The notes under the pieces are model-generated. The model did no database searches. It was not told where the DNA came from and worked only from the letters and a program-made list of their open reading frames with translations. The position numbers and the translations under genes were made by a program. A DNA stretch of 55,978 nt from an uncultured Pirellulaceae bacterium. GTDB taxonomy: Bacteria; Planctomycetota; Planctomycetia; Pirellulales; Pirellulaceae. This document shows positions 35,679 to 44,768 of this stretch, one piece after another. The stretch spans positions 1 to 55,978 of the forward strand of contig CALLUY010000035.1 in assembly GCA_938010615.1 (NCBI GenBank). Direction: 5' to 3'. Numbering within the stretch: the first letter of the stretch is position 1; the number at the start of each line of letters is the position of its first letter.

Positions 35679-36616
35679 TTCAAGACCTTGAACCAAAAAT
35701 ATCCAATGAAAAAATTGGAGCACTTCGCGATCGGCTTAACTCAGCACTGGTTGGCAAAGCGGACGTTGTCGAACTGGTGATTGCCTGTGTGCTCGCTCGT
35801 GGACATCTGCTTTTCGACGATCTGCCTGGCCTTGGAAAAACGACACTTGCCAAGGCACTTGCGTCTGCCATTGGAGGGGACTTCGCGCGAGTCCAATGTA
35901 CGCCGGACTTGCTGCCGACGGATATTTCTGGTTTCAATGTCTTCAACCAGAAATCCCAAGAGTTCGAGTTCCGGCCGGGCCCGGTTTTTTCCGATTTGCT
36001 TTTGGCGGACGAAATCAACCGCGCAACGCCACGAACGCAGAGTGCTCTTTTCGAAGCAATGGCTGAGCGACAAGTGACTTTGGACAACCAAACGATGCCG
36101 TTGGCAAAAACGTTTCTGGTTCTTGCGACTCAGAATCCAATCGAAAGCCATGGCGCGTTCCCGCTACCGGAAGCACAACTGGATCGTTTCGCTATCAAAG
36201 TGAGTATTGGTTATCCGGCGCGAAAAGACGAAGTTCAAATGCTCGCCGACAATATCGGCAACGCAGGCCTAACTGACGCGCAACCACCCGTCATCACGCT
36301 TGATGAACTGGCTCGGATTCAGGATGAAGTCAACAAAGTTGAGGTCAACGAAAGCGTACGTAGCTACCTTGTTGATCTCGCAACCGCCACTCGAGAACAC
36401 GCCGAGGTGGATACGGGATTGAGTCCGCGTGGATTGATCATTTGGCAGAGCATGGCTCAAGCTTGGGCGTGGCTGCAGGGCCGAGAGTTTGTCACGCCAG
36501 ACGATATTCAATTCGTAGCAAAGCCAATTTTGAGTTTGCGGCTTGCGGGAGTTTCCAATCTCGCAGATCAAATTATTGATGAAGTCATCGATTCGGTAAA
36601 AGTTCCAGGAGTCTAG
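35675..36616 (+). CDS. MoxR-family AAA+ ATPase
   Basis: The 313-residue product has Walker A DLPGLGKTTLAKAL (about 49-62) and Walker B LLLADEINRATPRTQSALFE, with the MoxR-typical GNATQNPIE-like segment reading LATQNPIESHGAFPLPEAQL. MoxR ATPases act as chaperones with von Willebrand A-like and DUF58 partners. Here it is the last gene of the DUF58-transglutaminase-MoxR operon, whereas MoxR usually comes first. ATG 35675 overlaps the previous stop (ATGA); the frame open from 35537 runs over the transglutaminase gene and is not used. Confidence 0.93.
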   Translation: MIQDLEPKISNEKIGALRDRLNSALVGKADVVELVIACVLARGHLLFDDLPGLGKTTLAKALASAIGGDFARVQCTPDLLPTDISGFNVFNQKSQEFEFRPGPVFSDLLLADEINRATPRTQSALFEAMAERQVTLDNQTMPLAKTFLVLATQNPIESHGAFPLPEAQLDRFAIKVSIGYPARKDEVQMLADNIGNAGLTDAQPPVITLDELARIQDEVNKVEVNESVRSYLVDLATATREHAEVDTGLSPRGLIIWQSMAQAWAWLQGREFVTPDDIQFVAKPILSLRLAGVSNLADQIIDEVIDSVKVPGV

Positions 36617-36688
36617 CCCGGTTTATTTCACTTCAGATAACACGAGCCAAAGTATTTGTCGTTCACCACACTTACAGGATAAGAAAAA

Positions 36689-37357
36689 ATGTTCTTGAAT
36701 CAGAAATCTTCCTTAGTAGCTGCAGTTGTCATCACCATGACATTCCTGGTTGTTGGTTGCAGCAACGAAGTTGCTACCAAGTCGAAGGCCAAGGCTTTGC
36801 CGAAACTTGACTTCCACAAGCCAGCAAGTTTTGCTGCGGCGGTAAAGCGAATCCGCGAACTTCATGACGCAATCGCGTCCACGGATGCACTTCCAGAACC
36901 CGTTTCCTACACCGTCGTCGAGGTTAGCCATTCTCACGGTGAAGGCGATTCGCATGTGCACTACCATCTGGATGAACCCGGCGATCACGATCATGGACAT
37001 GATCATGATCACGGCGACCACGATCATGACGATCATGATCACGGCGACCACAGCCACGAAGACCCTTTCGACAAACCGATCAAACATACCGTATCTGTCG
37101 ATGTTTTCACTGAACTCAAAGACATCGTACGCTGGTTGCCTGCAATCGCATCCGACGGCGATCTTCCACAAGAAACGTGGAACGAGGCAAAAACAATATC
37201 CGAGGAGATGACGAGCAGTCTGGAGAAGGTTTTGGTTTCGGACGATCCATCTACTCAACGAACTAGCTACCAAAGTGATCCTTCGGTTTTGGAAAAGTCG
37301 ATCACCGCACTGGAAACCCTCCTGCCTCCAGCGACGGATGAAACAAAGGCTCAATAG
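36689..37357 (+). CDS. histidine-rich lipoprotein
   Basis: The 222-residue product has a lipobox FLVVGC, so Cys24 is the likely lipidated residue. A conserved-looking helical part follows, then a His/Asp-rich stretch at about 80-125 (runs of HDHGHDHD type). The C-terminal half is helical. Such His/Asp tracts bind Zn, Ni, Cu or Co. It lies 51 bp before the ArsP-like permease gene and probably works with it as a metal chaperone or buffer at the membrane. No homologue is recognised by name. Confidence 0.8.
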   Translation: MFLNQKSSLVAAVVITMTFLVVGCSNEVATKSKAKALPKLDFHKPASFAAAVKRIRELHDAIASTDALPEPVSYTVVEVSHSHGEGDSHVHYHLDEPGDHDHGHDHDHGDHDHDDHDHGDHSHEDPFDKPIKHTVSVDVFTELKDIVRWLPAIASDGDLPQETWNEAKTISEEMTSSLEKVLVSDDPSTQRTSYQSDPSVLEKSITALETLLPPATDETKAQ

Positions 37358-37408
37358 AATTCCTGAGAAGTACGGCTCAACTGAACTCACAAATATTTTG
37401 GAATCGTA

Positions 37409-38941
37409 ATGTTGGAATACTATCTGTTCGGAGGCAGCTTTCGTCTTGGACAAATCATCATCTACTCCTCGCTCTGGCTGGTCACAGGATTTCTGGTCTC
37501 CGGGGTCTTTCGTCACATGATGGGACCTGCCAAAGTCAGAAAACTCTTTGGTGAAGGAACCAAACGAGGGATCTTTACGGGATGGCTCATTGGGATGCTA
37601 CTCCCAGTTTGCTCGCTGGGTGCGATTCCGATTGTTCGCGAGCTGCATCGTTCCAAAGTCAAAGGAGGAACGATCATCGCTTTTGGGCTCACCGCTCCAC
37701 TCTTCAATCCGATGTCCATACTCTACGGATTGACGTTGTCAGATCCCGTAGCAATTTTAGCATTCTCACTGTGCGCTTTAGTGATTGTCAGCTTGCTTGG
37801 CATTCTGTGGGATCGCTTTTTCTCTGATGAAACGAGCGATAATCTGGACGAAGAGATGCCCGCGCCTGGCATCAAACGCATTGCAGCCGTTTTCTATTCG
37901 GTCGCTCGCGATGCGACGGGAGCTTCCACGATGTATGTGGTCATCGGAATCCTATGTTCGGTCTTGATCGCGATCACCTTTGACAAAGGCGACCTTCAGA
38001 GCGAAGTCGAAAGAAACAATATTTTTGCACCAGTAGCCGTTGCGGCGATCGCCTTGCCGATCTACAGCACACCATTGTTGGCCATGAGCCAGATCGGCGG
38101 AATGTTTCAGCATGGCAATTCAATTGGTGCAGCTTTCTCGTTATTGATTCTTGGAGCGGGTGCCAACATCGGACTGGTTGCTTGGTTCGTCGTCACTTAC
38201 GGCTGGAAGCGAACTTTTGCGTTCCTCGCCTTACTGATGCTGACGACCATTTCTCTTGCTTACTTGATCGACAAACCTCTTTACCCGAAAGGCATTGAGC
38301 CCGCAGGACACACTCATGCTTTCGATGTATACACTCATCCATTTCATCGAGGGGAATCAGAACTTGGAAAAATTACACGATCGAAACTGGAAGAGTTTTG
38401 GAAAGCCAATGAGTTCGGCGGCACTTGGCTTTTGGGGGGGATTCTTTTCCTGGGAGTCATCGTTCGATGCGTTGGGTCTACGCGAATTGAAAAATGGCTT
38501 CATTCTGATTCGCCAAAACAGGATCGAAAATACGATATGGATGTTCCCGGATGGATATTGGGGAGTACGGCAGTTACCGGCTTGATTGCTGCGAGTGTTG
38601 CAGGCTGCTACCTGTACTATCCGGCACCCGACGACCTCTTGCAAGATTTATCCACCGTCAACACGGAGTGCGTGCTATCGGCGAAGAATCAGGAGTGGGA
38701 AGCAGCCGAAAAATGGATTCCCTACGCGGATGATCTTTCAAGACGCCTTGAAGTCGGCGTGTTCCTGAGAAACGGGTCTGTCGACGAATTCAAAACCGCG
38801 AAAGCCAAAACCTATCGCGACAAACTGGACAAGCTCAAACAGTTCGTCGAAGAACGAGAAACAAATGGCCTCGAAGACTTTGCGATGGAAGTTTCGCACT
38901 CTTATCAACGACTTAGCAAGGCATTCAAGGAGCAAGAGTAG
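37409..38941 (+). CDS. ArsP/DUF318-like permease, candidate metal exporter
   Basis: The 510-residue product has about ten hydrophobic helices. The family signature reads LPVCSLGAIPIVRELHRSKV (about 66-85), then LTAPLFNPMSILYGLTLS. The Cys in PVCS matches the conserved position of ArsP_1 (formerly DUF318) permeases, some of which export trivalent organoarsenicals and some of which are linked to zinc or copper. A His-rich loop HTHAFDVYTHPFHRG lies at about 303-317. A soluble C-terminal part of about 100 residues is unusual. It is the second gene after the His-rich lipoprotein, and metal export or redistribution is inferred. Confidence 0.8.
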   Translation: MLEYYLFGGSFRLGQIIIYSSLWLVTGFLVSGVFRHMMGPAKVRKLFGEGTKRGIFTGWLIGMLLPVCSLGAIPIVRELHRSKVKGGTIIAFGLTAPLFNPMSILYGLTLSDPVAILAFSLCALVIVSLLGILWDRFFSDETSDNLDEEMPAPGIKRIAAVFYSVARDATGASTMYVVIGILCSVLIAITFDKGDLQSEVERNNIFAPVAVAAIALPIYSTPLLAMSQIGGMFQHGNSIGAAFSLLILGAGANIGLVAWFVVTYGWKRTFAFLALLMLTTISLAYLIDKPLYPKGIEPAGHTHAFDVYTHPFHRGESELGKITRSKLEEFWKANEFGGTWLLGGILFLGVIVRCVGSTRIEKWLHSDSPKQDRKYDMDVPGWILGSTAVTGLIAASVAGCYLYYPAPDDLLQDLSTVNTECVLSAKNQEWEAAEKWIPYADDLSRRLEVGVFLRNGSVDEFKTAKAKTYRDKLDKLKQFVEERETNGLEDFAMEVSHSYQRLSKAFKEQE

Positions 38942-39125
38942 TCGGCAGAAGTTCCGAACTCGTTCTCACCCGCGTTTTAAATTTCGAAAACAACGGATAA
39001 TCAACGGACCTCTGGGTGCCCGATGCGTGATCGCAGCAACTTTCATGAACGCTGTGATTAAAGCGAACGCCCGACCAACGAGCGATCAAAAATATCGTCT
39101 TCAAATGCGAGAAAACGCACACTTA

Positions 39126-39155
39126 TCCAAAGACACCTTTTTTCTTTGGATTTTC
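39126..39155 (+). terminator. weak terminator-like hairpin
   Basis: TCCAAAG (39126-39132) pairs with CTTTGGA (39144-39150), followed by TTTTCT. It lies about 185 bp after the permease stop. The rest of the 371-bp gap at 38942-39312 shows only the promoter at 39252. Confidence 0.45.
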
Positions 39156-39251
39156 TAATTGTCCAGCAAACCAAGCAACAATTCGGGCAACTGCGGAGCC
39201 GGATAACCTGAATTTCCCTCTAATCTGGACGTTCAAGGATAAATCTCCAAC

Positions 39252-39279
39252 TTGACTTGATAGCCGCGGATAGTAATAT
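39252..39279 (+). promoter_or_regulatory. likely sigma-70 promoter of the third Cys/His protein
   Basis: TTGACT (39252-39257), a 16-nt spacer and TAATAT (39274-39279). The layout is the same as at 31351-31378. The start codon lies 34 bp downstream. Confidence 0.6.
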
Positions 39280-39312
39280 TCGAGGACTCTTCTGTTTCTT
39301 CTCGGATGACTC

Positions 39313-39729
39313 GTGACGCAATCTTCCTCAAAACTTGCTTCGTGGCTGGCGATTTTTTCGCTCGTCTTCAGCAGCGTTTTGACGTTGACGCACTACCATG
39401 CTGGCAACGATTGCGGCTGCTCGGACCATACACACTCTCAGTCGGCTGTCGTTGCCGGACTGGAGACCCTGCAACAAGGCGATTGCGAATGCATTGACTG
39501 TGATGCAGTACCACAGCACGAGAATCAGCAACAAGAGAACCACGAACATGACGAAGACTCATGTTCGATCTGCCGCATGTTGTATGAACATGCCGTGCAA
39601 TCCGTTGAGTTTTCTATTGTAGAATTTGAAGAACCTTGCTGCGACTTTGTCGTCCAAGTTTTTTCCGCTCCGAAGCTGAGCACCGTTTCCGGATACTTGA
39701 CTCGAGGACCACCTGCGCTCAACGCGTAG
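39313..39729 (+). CDS. small membrane-anchored Cys/His protein ending in RGPP, paralogue 3
   Basis: The 138-residue product starts at GTG. It has a hydrophobic segment SWLAIFSLVFSSVLTL (about 10-25). HYHAGNDCGCSDHTHSQ, CECIDC, HENQQQENHEHDEDSCSICR and the YLTRGPP tail follow. It is close to the protein at 31416 and more distant from that at 26029. The gene lies 43 bp before a His-rich pseudopilin gene and is very likely cotranscribed with it. A metal-linked role is inferred from the ligands and neighbours. Confidence 0.72.
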   Translation: MTQSSSKLASWLAIFSLVFSSVLTLTHYHAGNDCGCSDHTHSQSAVVAGLETLQQGDCECIDCDAVPQHENQQQENHEHDEDSCSICRMLYEHAVQSVEFSIVEFEEPCCDFVVQVFSAPKLSTVSGYLTRGPPALNA

Positions 39730-39772
39730 CTGTTTTTCTCCAATCAAATAATCTTCTCCGGAAATTTCTCAG

Positions 39773-40735
39773 ATGAAATCTACATTTTCTCGCCGTGGCT
39801 TTACGCTTGTAGAGCTGCTCGTCGTTATCGCAATTATTGGTATTCTTATTGGCATGCTTCTTCCTGCAGTTCAGCAGGTTCGCGAAGCGGCCCGCCGCAT
39901 TCAGTGTGCTAACAATGTTCGTCAACTTGGGTTGGCCGTTTTGAATTACGAAAGTGCCCACATGCACTTTCCTGCTGGCTGGATTTCGGAAGAGTCCGGC
40001 TCGTCACTCCGTTCGCTTGGTGCCGATGAGCATTCGGGAGAACCTGGCTGGGGTTGGTCTGCTGAACTCCTTCCTTTCATCGAAGCCAACAACCTTCACA
40101 AACAACTCGACATGCAGGTTGCAATCGATGACCATGACCATGAAGACGCGATCCAAACTGTAATTCCTGTTTTCCTTTGTCCTTCCGATCCCGCCGCTGA
40201 CGTCCAAAACATGGATGTTCATATCGAAGACGATGACGATCATGATCACGATGACGATCACCTCGTTGCCGCCCATCTGCCGTTGGATGACGACCATGAT
40301 CACGAAGGACTTTGGGCCTCTCGTAGCAACTACTCAGGCATGTTCGGCACCGAAGAACTTGATGAGCACCACTTTGACGAAGGAAATGGCGCGTTCTTTG
40401 AAAACAGCTGGTTGTCCATCTCAGAATTCAATGATGGCACGAGCAACACTATCATCATTGGTGAGCGAACCAATGAGCACGGCCCAATTTCGTGGGTTGG
40501 AATGATTCCTGAACTTGATGCTGCGGCGGCACGAATCGTCGGCGCTGCGGATCACCCACTGTCGGACGAACATGGCCAACTTGAGGATTTCGGCAGCAAC
40601 CACCCAGGCGGAATCAACGTCGTTCTTGGCGATGGTTCAACCCACTTTGTCAGCCGCGACATCTCGCTTGATGTTTACCAAAAGTTGGCGACTCGTAATG
40701 GTGGTGAGGTAGTATCGATTGGGGACGCTAAATAG
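39773..40735 (+). CDS. DUF1559 pseudopilin-like protein with a His/Asp-rich insert
   Basis: The 320-residue product has the prepilin leader [20 protein letters not shown] (about 9-28) and the DUF1559 body. The tail has the canonical H-X9-DG motif ([12 protein letters not shown]). Unlike the copy at 26802 it carries two His/Asp-rich stretches at about 118-125 and 148-181 ([19 protein letters not shown]), a metal-ligand pattern. It follows the Cys/His protein gene at 43 bp and is closed by a strong terminator. The protein may expose a metal-binding surface on an exported pseudopilus-like particle. Confidence 0.9.
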   Translation: MKSTFSRRGFTLVELLVVIAIIGILIGMLLPAVQQVREAARRIQCANNVRQLGLAVLNYESAHMHFPAGWISEESGSSLRSLGADEHSGEPGWGWSAELLPFIEANNLHKQLDMQVAIDDHDHEDAIQTVIPVFLCPSDPAADVQNMDVHIEDDDDHDHDDDHLVAAHLPLDDDHDHEGLWASRSNYSGMFGTEELDEHHFDEGNGAFFENSWLSISEFNDGTSNTIIIGERTNEHGPISWVGMIPELDAAAARIVGAADHPLSDEHGQLEDFGSNHPGGINVVLGDGSTHFVSRDISLDVYQKLATRNGGEVVSIGDAK

Positions 40736-40800
40736 TCTCCCGAAATCGTCGCACCAAAGGAGTGCGAGCGTTTTCGCGAAGTGAATAGCCGGAGAATACT

Positions 40801-40849
40801 GAGTGCCCAGACCAGCGTGTCAGATGCTGAACTTGGGCACTCATTTTTC
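40801..40849 (+). terminator. Rho-independent terminator after the His-rich pseudopilin gene
   Basis: GAGTGCCCA (40801-40809) pairs perfectly with TGGGCACTC (40834-40842), followed by ATTTTTC. It lies between the convergent pseudopilin and ruvA genes. Confidence 0.85.
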
Positions 40850-41477
40850 ATTCTGCATTTTTCTTTTCGTACACAACAGACAAGAACGCATCGACGTCCT
40901 TGAATTTTTTCTTCTCCACCAAAACGTCATCTACCATTTTGCGGGCCTCCATCTCAGGGTGCCCAAAGCTGACGAGAATTTGATAGACCTCTTCGGTGAT
41001 CGAAGTTGAAACGACACTGGCTTCTCCCTCTGCGGCGGGAATTAGCAACGCAAATCGAGCCATCTTTCGACGTAACTCAGCGACGATCTTCTCCGCCATT
41101 TTCGGGCCGATTCCTGGCAGCGTCGTTAGCCCTTTCACGTCTTGCTGCTCAATCGTTCGAGCAACATCGGGAACCGGACGAACGATCGCCTTCAAGGCTT
41201 TCTTGACTCCCAAACCGCCAACCGAACAGAACACTTCGAAGAATTGCTTTTCTGCGACGCTGTTGAAGCCGATCAATCGCGGCGTCATGCGGCCACCTTT
41301 CTGAACGTTGCCATCGATGTATTGAATCGTGTGCAACGTAACTTGCTCGCCGACTTTCATCTGAATTTGACGACGAGTAAACTCGGGCACAAGCACTTCG
41401 TACTCATACGGCGGTACCTCCAGAACGGCGCAGTCATCTGGAAGGTCGGCCAACACGCCGGTAATTTTTCGGATCAT
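40848..41477 (-). CDS. ruvA: Holliday junction branch-migration protein RuvA
   Basis: RuvA binds four-way DNA junctions and loads the RuvB motor. The 209-residue product has an OB-fold N-terminal domain ([20 protein letters not shown]), a helix-hairpin-helix part with [19 protein letters not shown], and a C-terminal RuvB-binding domain ending [16 protein letters not shown] 41477 overlaps the ruvC stop (ATGA), so the longer frame to 41516 is not used. No ruvB lies in the window. Confidence 0.95.
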   Translation of the reverse strand: MIRKITGVLADLPDDCAVLEVPPYEYEVLVPEFTRRQIQMKVGEQVTLHTIQYIDGNVQKGGRMTPRLIGFNSVAEKQFFEVFCSVGGLGVKKALKAIVRPVPDVARTIEQQDVKGLTTLPGIGPKMAEKIVAELRRKMARFALLIPAAEGEASVVSTSITEEVYQILVSFGHPEMEARKMVDDVLVEKKKFKDVDAFLSVVYEKKNAE

Positions 41478-41977
41478 AGAATGGAAGATGGCCGTGAAGC
41501 CAAAAAGTGGTGACAAATTGCAATCGCGGCTGCATCAGCCACGTCAGCAGGTTCGGGAACTGAATCGAGATTAAGTTGAGCCGCAACGGCAAACTGGACT
41601 TGGGATTTCGGTGCTCGACCGTTTCCAGTCATCACCTTTTTGACTTGAGTCGCAGCGTAAGGGTGAATGGGGAGATCGTTTTCAGCACACGAAAGGCAGA
41701 TCACGCCGCGAGCATGGCCCATGATGATCGCCGTCGTCGGATTGGCATAGTGACTGTACAACTCTTCGAGTCCCGCCGAATCGGGTTTGAGTCGCTGAAT
41801 GACTTCGGTGAGACCTTCATAAATTTCTTTCAGTCGATCGCCGAGCGAATCTTTTCGGTTGCTGCGAACGATTCCGCCTTCAACAATTTGGAACTGATTG
41901 CCGTCGGTATCCAGCACGCTATAGCCCGTGATGTTCAAGCCTGGGTCGATGCCGAGAATTCTTGTTTTGCCGTCCAT
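41474..41977 (-). CDS. ruvC: Holliday junction endonuclease RuvC
   Basis: RuvC resolves Holliday junctions by paired nicks. The 167-residue product has the RNase H-like motif ILGIDPGLNITGYSVLD (Asp11), then GLEELYSHYANPTTAII with the second acidic residue, and the DVADAAAIAICHHF end segment carrying the remaining acids. It overlaps ruvA by 4 bp and follows ispF by 15 bp on the same strand, so the three genes form an operon. Confidence 0.96.
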   Translation of the reverse strand: MDGKTRILGIDPGLNITGYSVLDTDGNQFQIVEGGIVRSNRKDSLGDRLKEIYEGLTEVIQRLKPDSAGLEELYSHYANPTTAIIMGHARGVICLSCAENDLPIHPYAATQVKKVMTGNGRAPKSQVQFAVAAQLNLDSVPEPADVADAAAIAICHHFLASRPSSIL

Positions 41978-41992
41978 GATTTTCCTCGCCGT

Positions 41993-42478
41993 TTAACTCT
42001 CGTCTCGGGTCAACAACGCAACACATTGTGCTTGCATGATTTGTCCAGTCCCAACAGCGCCAACGCCTTCGCCCGTTTTGGCTTTCACGCCAACGCAATC
42101 GGGAGCCAACCCTAAAATCTGGGCAACACGAATTGCGATGGCCGGTTTGAATGGCGAGAGTTTTGGTTTCTGCGCGAAGAGAATGCAATCGATGTTGGCA
42201 ATCGACCAACCTTCGTCGGAAACTTTCTGCCACGCCAGGCTGAGCATTTCCGCAGAGTCACGTCCTTTGTTTTCGTCAGCGTTGTCGGGGAAGAGTTCTC
42301 CGATGTCGCCAATTGCTGCCGCACCCAAAATCGCATCGGTGATCGCGTGCAGCAGCACGTCGGCGTCACTGTGGCCGACAAGATGGAAGTCGAAGTCAAT
42401 CACGACGCCGCCGACCTTGAGCGGTCCGCCTTTTTCTAGGCGATGCGTATCGTGTCCAATTCCGATTCGATGTTGCAT
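41993..42478 (-). CDS. ispF: 2-C-methyl-D-erythritol 2,4-cyclodiphosphate synthase
   Basis: IspF is the cyclase of the MEP isoprenoid pathway. The 161-residue product has the zinc ligands in GIGHDTHRL (Asp8, His10) and the GHSDADVLLHAITDAILGA motif carrying the third His. The GDIGELFPD loop and the ending CVGVKAKTGEGVGAVG are typical. It is the first gene of the ispF-ruvC-ruvA operon. The presence of IspF shows the MEP route in this organism. Confidence 0.97.
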   Translation of the reverse strand: MQHRIGIGHDTHRLEKGGPLKVGGVVIDFDFHLVGHSDADVLLHAITDAILGAAAIGDIGELFPDNADENKGRDSAEMLSLAWQKVSDEGWSIANIDCILFAQKPKLSPFKPAIAIRVAQILGLAPDCVGVKAKTGEGVGAVGTGQIMQAQCVALLTRDES

Positions 42479-42497
42479 TGTTCTTTCGTGGTTTCAA

Positions 42498-42555
42498 CGT
42501 AGCACGGTGGTCCCCACCGTTTTGAATGATTGACGGTGGAGACCACCGTGCTACG
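42498..42555. repeat. 23-bp inverted repeat between ispF and an ABC operon
   Basis: The arms 42498-42520 and 42533-42555 match as inverted repeats at 22 of 23 positions with a 12-nt loop. The core is TAGCACGGTGGT. It lies between the divergent ispF and ABC ATPase genes. No T-run is present. Confidence 0.8.
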
Positions 42556-42669
42556 GAACATTGTACGCCTCGACACTCATTCCACGTACCCCGATTGCAG
42601 GCCTGTCGCTTAACAGCCACGAGCCTATAATCATGGGCTTGCAAAAACGCCGTCGTTAGCCGAACAATC

Positions 42670-43692
42670 ATGCCCGTCATCGAGATAAAAAACCTCAGCA
42701 AGTCCTATCGCGTGTACCAAAAACGCGAAGGAGTCATGGCTTCGATCAAAGGCCTATTCCACCGTGAATATAAAGAAGTACACGCCGTCAACGACATCAG
42801 CCTCGAAGTCGAAGAGGGCGAATTCGTGGCTTTCCTTGGCCCCAACGGAGCCGGCAAAACGACAACGCTGAAATTGCTCTCCGGCGTCATCAATCCCACT
42901 TCCGGAACCTGTTCGGTCCTCGGCCACGTCCCGTGGGAACGAAAAAACGAATACCGCCGCCGGTTCGCATTGGTCATGGGCCAGAAGAATCAACTTTGGT
43001 GGGACCTTCCCGCGGCCGAATCCTTTCGGCTCAACCAACACATCTATGGAATCTCAGCCGAAGAATTCAATCGGACTCGTGATGAACTAACCGACATGCT
43101 GGACGTGACGCGTCTACTTTCACAACCAGTTCGTGAACTGTCGCTCGGTGAACGGATGAAGATGGAGTTGATCGCGGCGCTTCTGCATAAGCCCGACGTT
43201 CTATTTTTGGACGAGCCCACGATCGGTTTGGACGTGATCGCTCAACATAAGATCCAACAATTTCTCAAGCACTACCAAGAAACTCAAAACAATACGATCC
43301 TGTTAACCAGCCACTACATGAAAGACATCTCGGCTCTCTGTAAGCGAGTTGTCATCATCGCCGGTGGGGAAATTTATCACGACGGTTCGCTGGAAGAAAT
43401 CGTCGACCGTTTCAGCAGCCACAAAATCGTAACGCTTCAAATGGCGAACGATCGTTCGCTGGAAGGTTTGCAAAATCTGCCAAACGTGATCTCCGTTGAG
43501 GCTCCCAAGATCAAGTTCCGTGTCGACCGAGAAGACGTTGGCCAAACCCTTGGCGAGATACTTGGCTTGCACGATGTGGACGACATCGTGGTTGAAGATC
43601 CTCCATTGGAGGACGTGATCGCGAGTGCTTTCTCCGATGCGGCCGAGCAACAGAAGTCGCAACAGGAAACGATCGAGGCCAGCAGCCCATGA
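42670..43692 (+). CDS. ABC transporter ATP-binding protein (ABC-2 exporter, system 1)
   Basis: The 340-residue product has Walker [10 protein letters not shown] (about 56-64), the signature [10 protein letters not shown], Walker [13 protein letters not shown] and the H-loop LLTSHYMKD. The C-terminal extension (about 245-340) is a regulatory domain. The ATPase pairs with the ABC-2 permeases at 43689 and 44769, an arrangement known for PF06182-type exporters whose cargo is often unknown. It overlaps the next gene by 4 bp (ATGA). Confidence 0.92.
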   Translation: MPVIEIKNLSKSYRVYQKREGVMASIKGLFHREYKEVHAVNDISLEVEEGEFVAFLGPNGAGKTTTLKLLSGVINPTSGTCSVLGHVPWERKNEYRRRFALVMGQKNQLWWDLPAAESFRLNQHIYGISAEEFNRTRDELTDMLDVTRLLSQPVRELSLGERMKMELIAALLHKPDVLFLDEPTIGLDVIAQHKIQQFLKHYQETQNNTILLTSHYMKDISALCKRVVIIAGGEIYHDGSLEEIVDRFSSHKIVTLQMANDRSLEGLQNLPNVISVEAPKIKFRVDREDVGQTLGEILGLHDVDDIVVEDPPLEDVIASAFSDAAEQQKSQQETIEASSP

Positions 43693-44564
43693 GCCAAGCT
43701 ATTCCTGTCGCAGAACAATCGCTTTCGTTGATGCAACGTGCTCGCATTTGGTGGACTTTCTTCCAAGTCGCAATCAATGAGCGGCTCGTCTATCGTGGCG
43801 ATTTCATGATCGGCACGCTGATGCGATTCCTGCCGACACTGACTCAGATTTTTCTCTGGTGGGCGATCTACGATGTCGTCGCACAATCGGGATCGGACTC
43901 GATCGCCAGCTATCGATACGGCGACATGGTTGCGTACTATTTGATGGTCACCATCGCGCGAGCTTTCTCGAGCATGCCGGGATTGACCAGTGGAATTGCG
44001 AATCAAGTCCGTAACGGAGAAGTCAAAAAGTTTCTGATCCAGCCGATCGATATGCAAGGCTGTTTGCTGGTCCAACGGATTGCCCACAAACTGGTTTACT
44101 ATCTGATCGCGACGTTGCCGTTCGCATTGGTGTTCTTCCTGTGTCGAGATTTCTTTATTGATGGCTGGCCTTCGACCGAAGTCACCATTGTCTTTTTTGC
44201 GTCGTTGATCCTAACGTTTTTGCTTGGATTCTTTATGGAGTCCGCGATCGGGTTGATAAGTTTTTGGTTCCTAGAAGTGACGTCGCTAACGTTCATCTAC
44301 ATGCTGATGAACTTTCTGCTGTCGGGCCACATGTTTCCGCTGGAGCTGCTGCCTGAGTCGCCGATCAACGTTCGAGGCTTCGTTGAGTTTCTTCCGTTTA
44401 AGTATCTGGCCTACTTTCCGGCGGCTGTTTTCTTGGGCAAGGTCGAAGGCCCTGAAATGTATCGCGGTTTGGCGATCGAAGCGTCGTGGGTTCTGTTCTT
44501 CATCATCATCTCACGAATCATGTGGATTCGCGGCGTGAAGCGTTACAGCGGATACGGAGGATAG
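43689..44564 (+). CDS. ABC-2 permease (PF06182-like), subunit 1 of system 1
   Basis: This membrane protein of 291 residues has about six helices. [20 protein letters not shown] and [16 protein letters not shown] match the ABC2_membrane_6 family. The start overlaps the ATPase stop by 4 bp. The second permease gene follows after about 200 bp filled with direct repeats. Likely a half-transporter of a heteromeric exporter; cargo unknown. Confidence 0.87.
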   Translation: MSQAIPVAEQSLSLMQRARIWWTFFQVAINERLVYRGDFMIGTLMRFLPTLTQIFLWWAIYDVVAQSGSDSIASYRYGDMVAYYLMVTIARAFSSMPGLTSGIANQVRNGEVKKFLIQPIDMQGCLLVQRIAHKLVYYLIATLPFALVFFLCRDFFIDGWPSTEVTIVFFASLILTFLLGFFMESAIGLISFWFLEVTSLTFIYMLMNFLLSGHMFPLELLPESPINVRGFVEFLPFKYLAYFPAAVFLGKVEGPEMYRGLAIEASWVLFFIIISRIMWIRGVKRYSGYGG

Positions 44565-44586
44565 GTCTGTGTTTCAAGAGAACCAA

Positions 44587-44748
44587 TACAAGCCCGAAGC
44601 GCAAGCGAGTGGTCGCTTGTTTCGGAAGAATAGATCTCGCTTAGCGACGACGCGACACATGCAAACGACCACTCGCTTGCGCTTCGGGCCTGTACTTGCG
44701 ACGACGCGATACATGCGAACGACCACTCGCTTGCGCTTCGGGCTTGTA
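44587..44748. repeat. three copies of a 29-bp sequence between the two permease genes
   Basis: A 29-nt unit with core ACTCGCTTGCGCTTCGGG occurs at 44666-44694 and 44720-44748 (direct, period 54 bp; the two copies differ at one position) and inverted at 44587-44615. The core also appears at 218-236. The element sits inside the ABC operon. No open frame is supported. Confidence 0.9.
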
Positions 44749-44768
44749 ATTGCGGCGAGGCTTGCAGC

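Noticed and set aside
44587..44748. CRISPR-like repeats
   Set aside because: Only three copies, one inverted, with spacer-length gap in one interval only and no cas genes. The core occurs elsewhere as an intergenic repeat.
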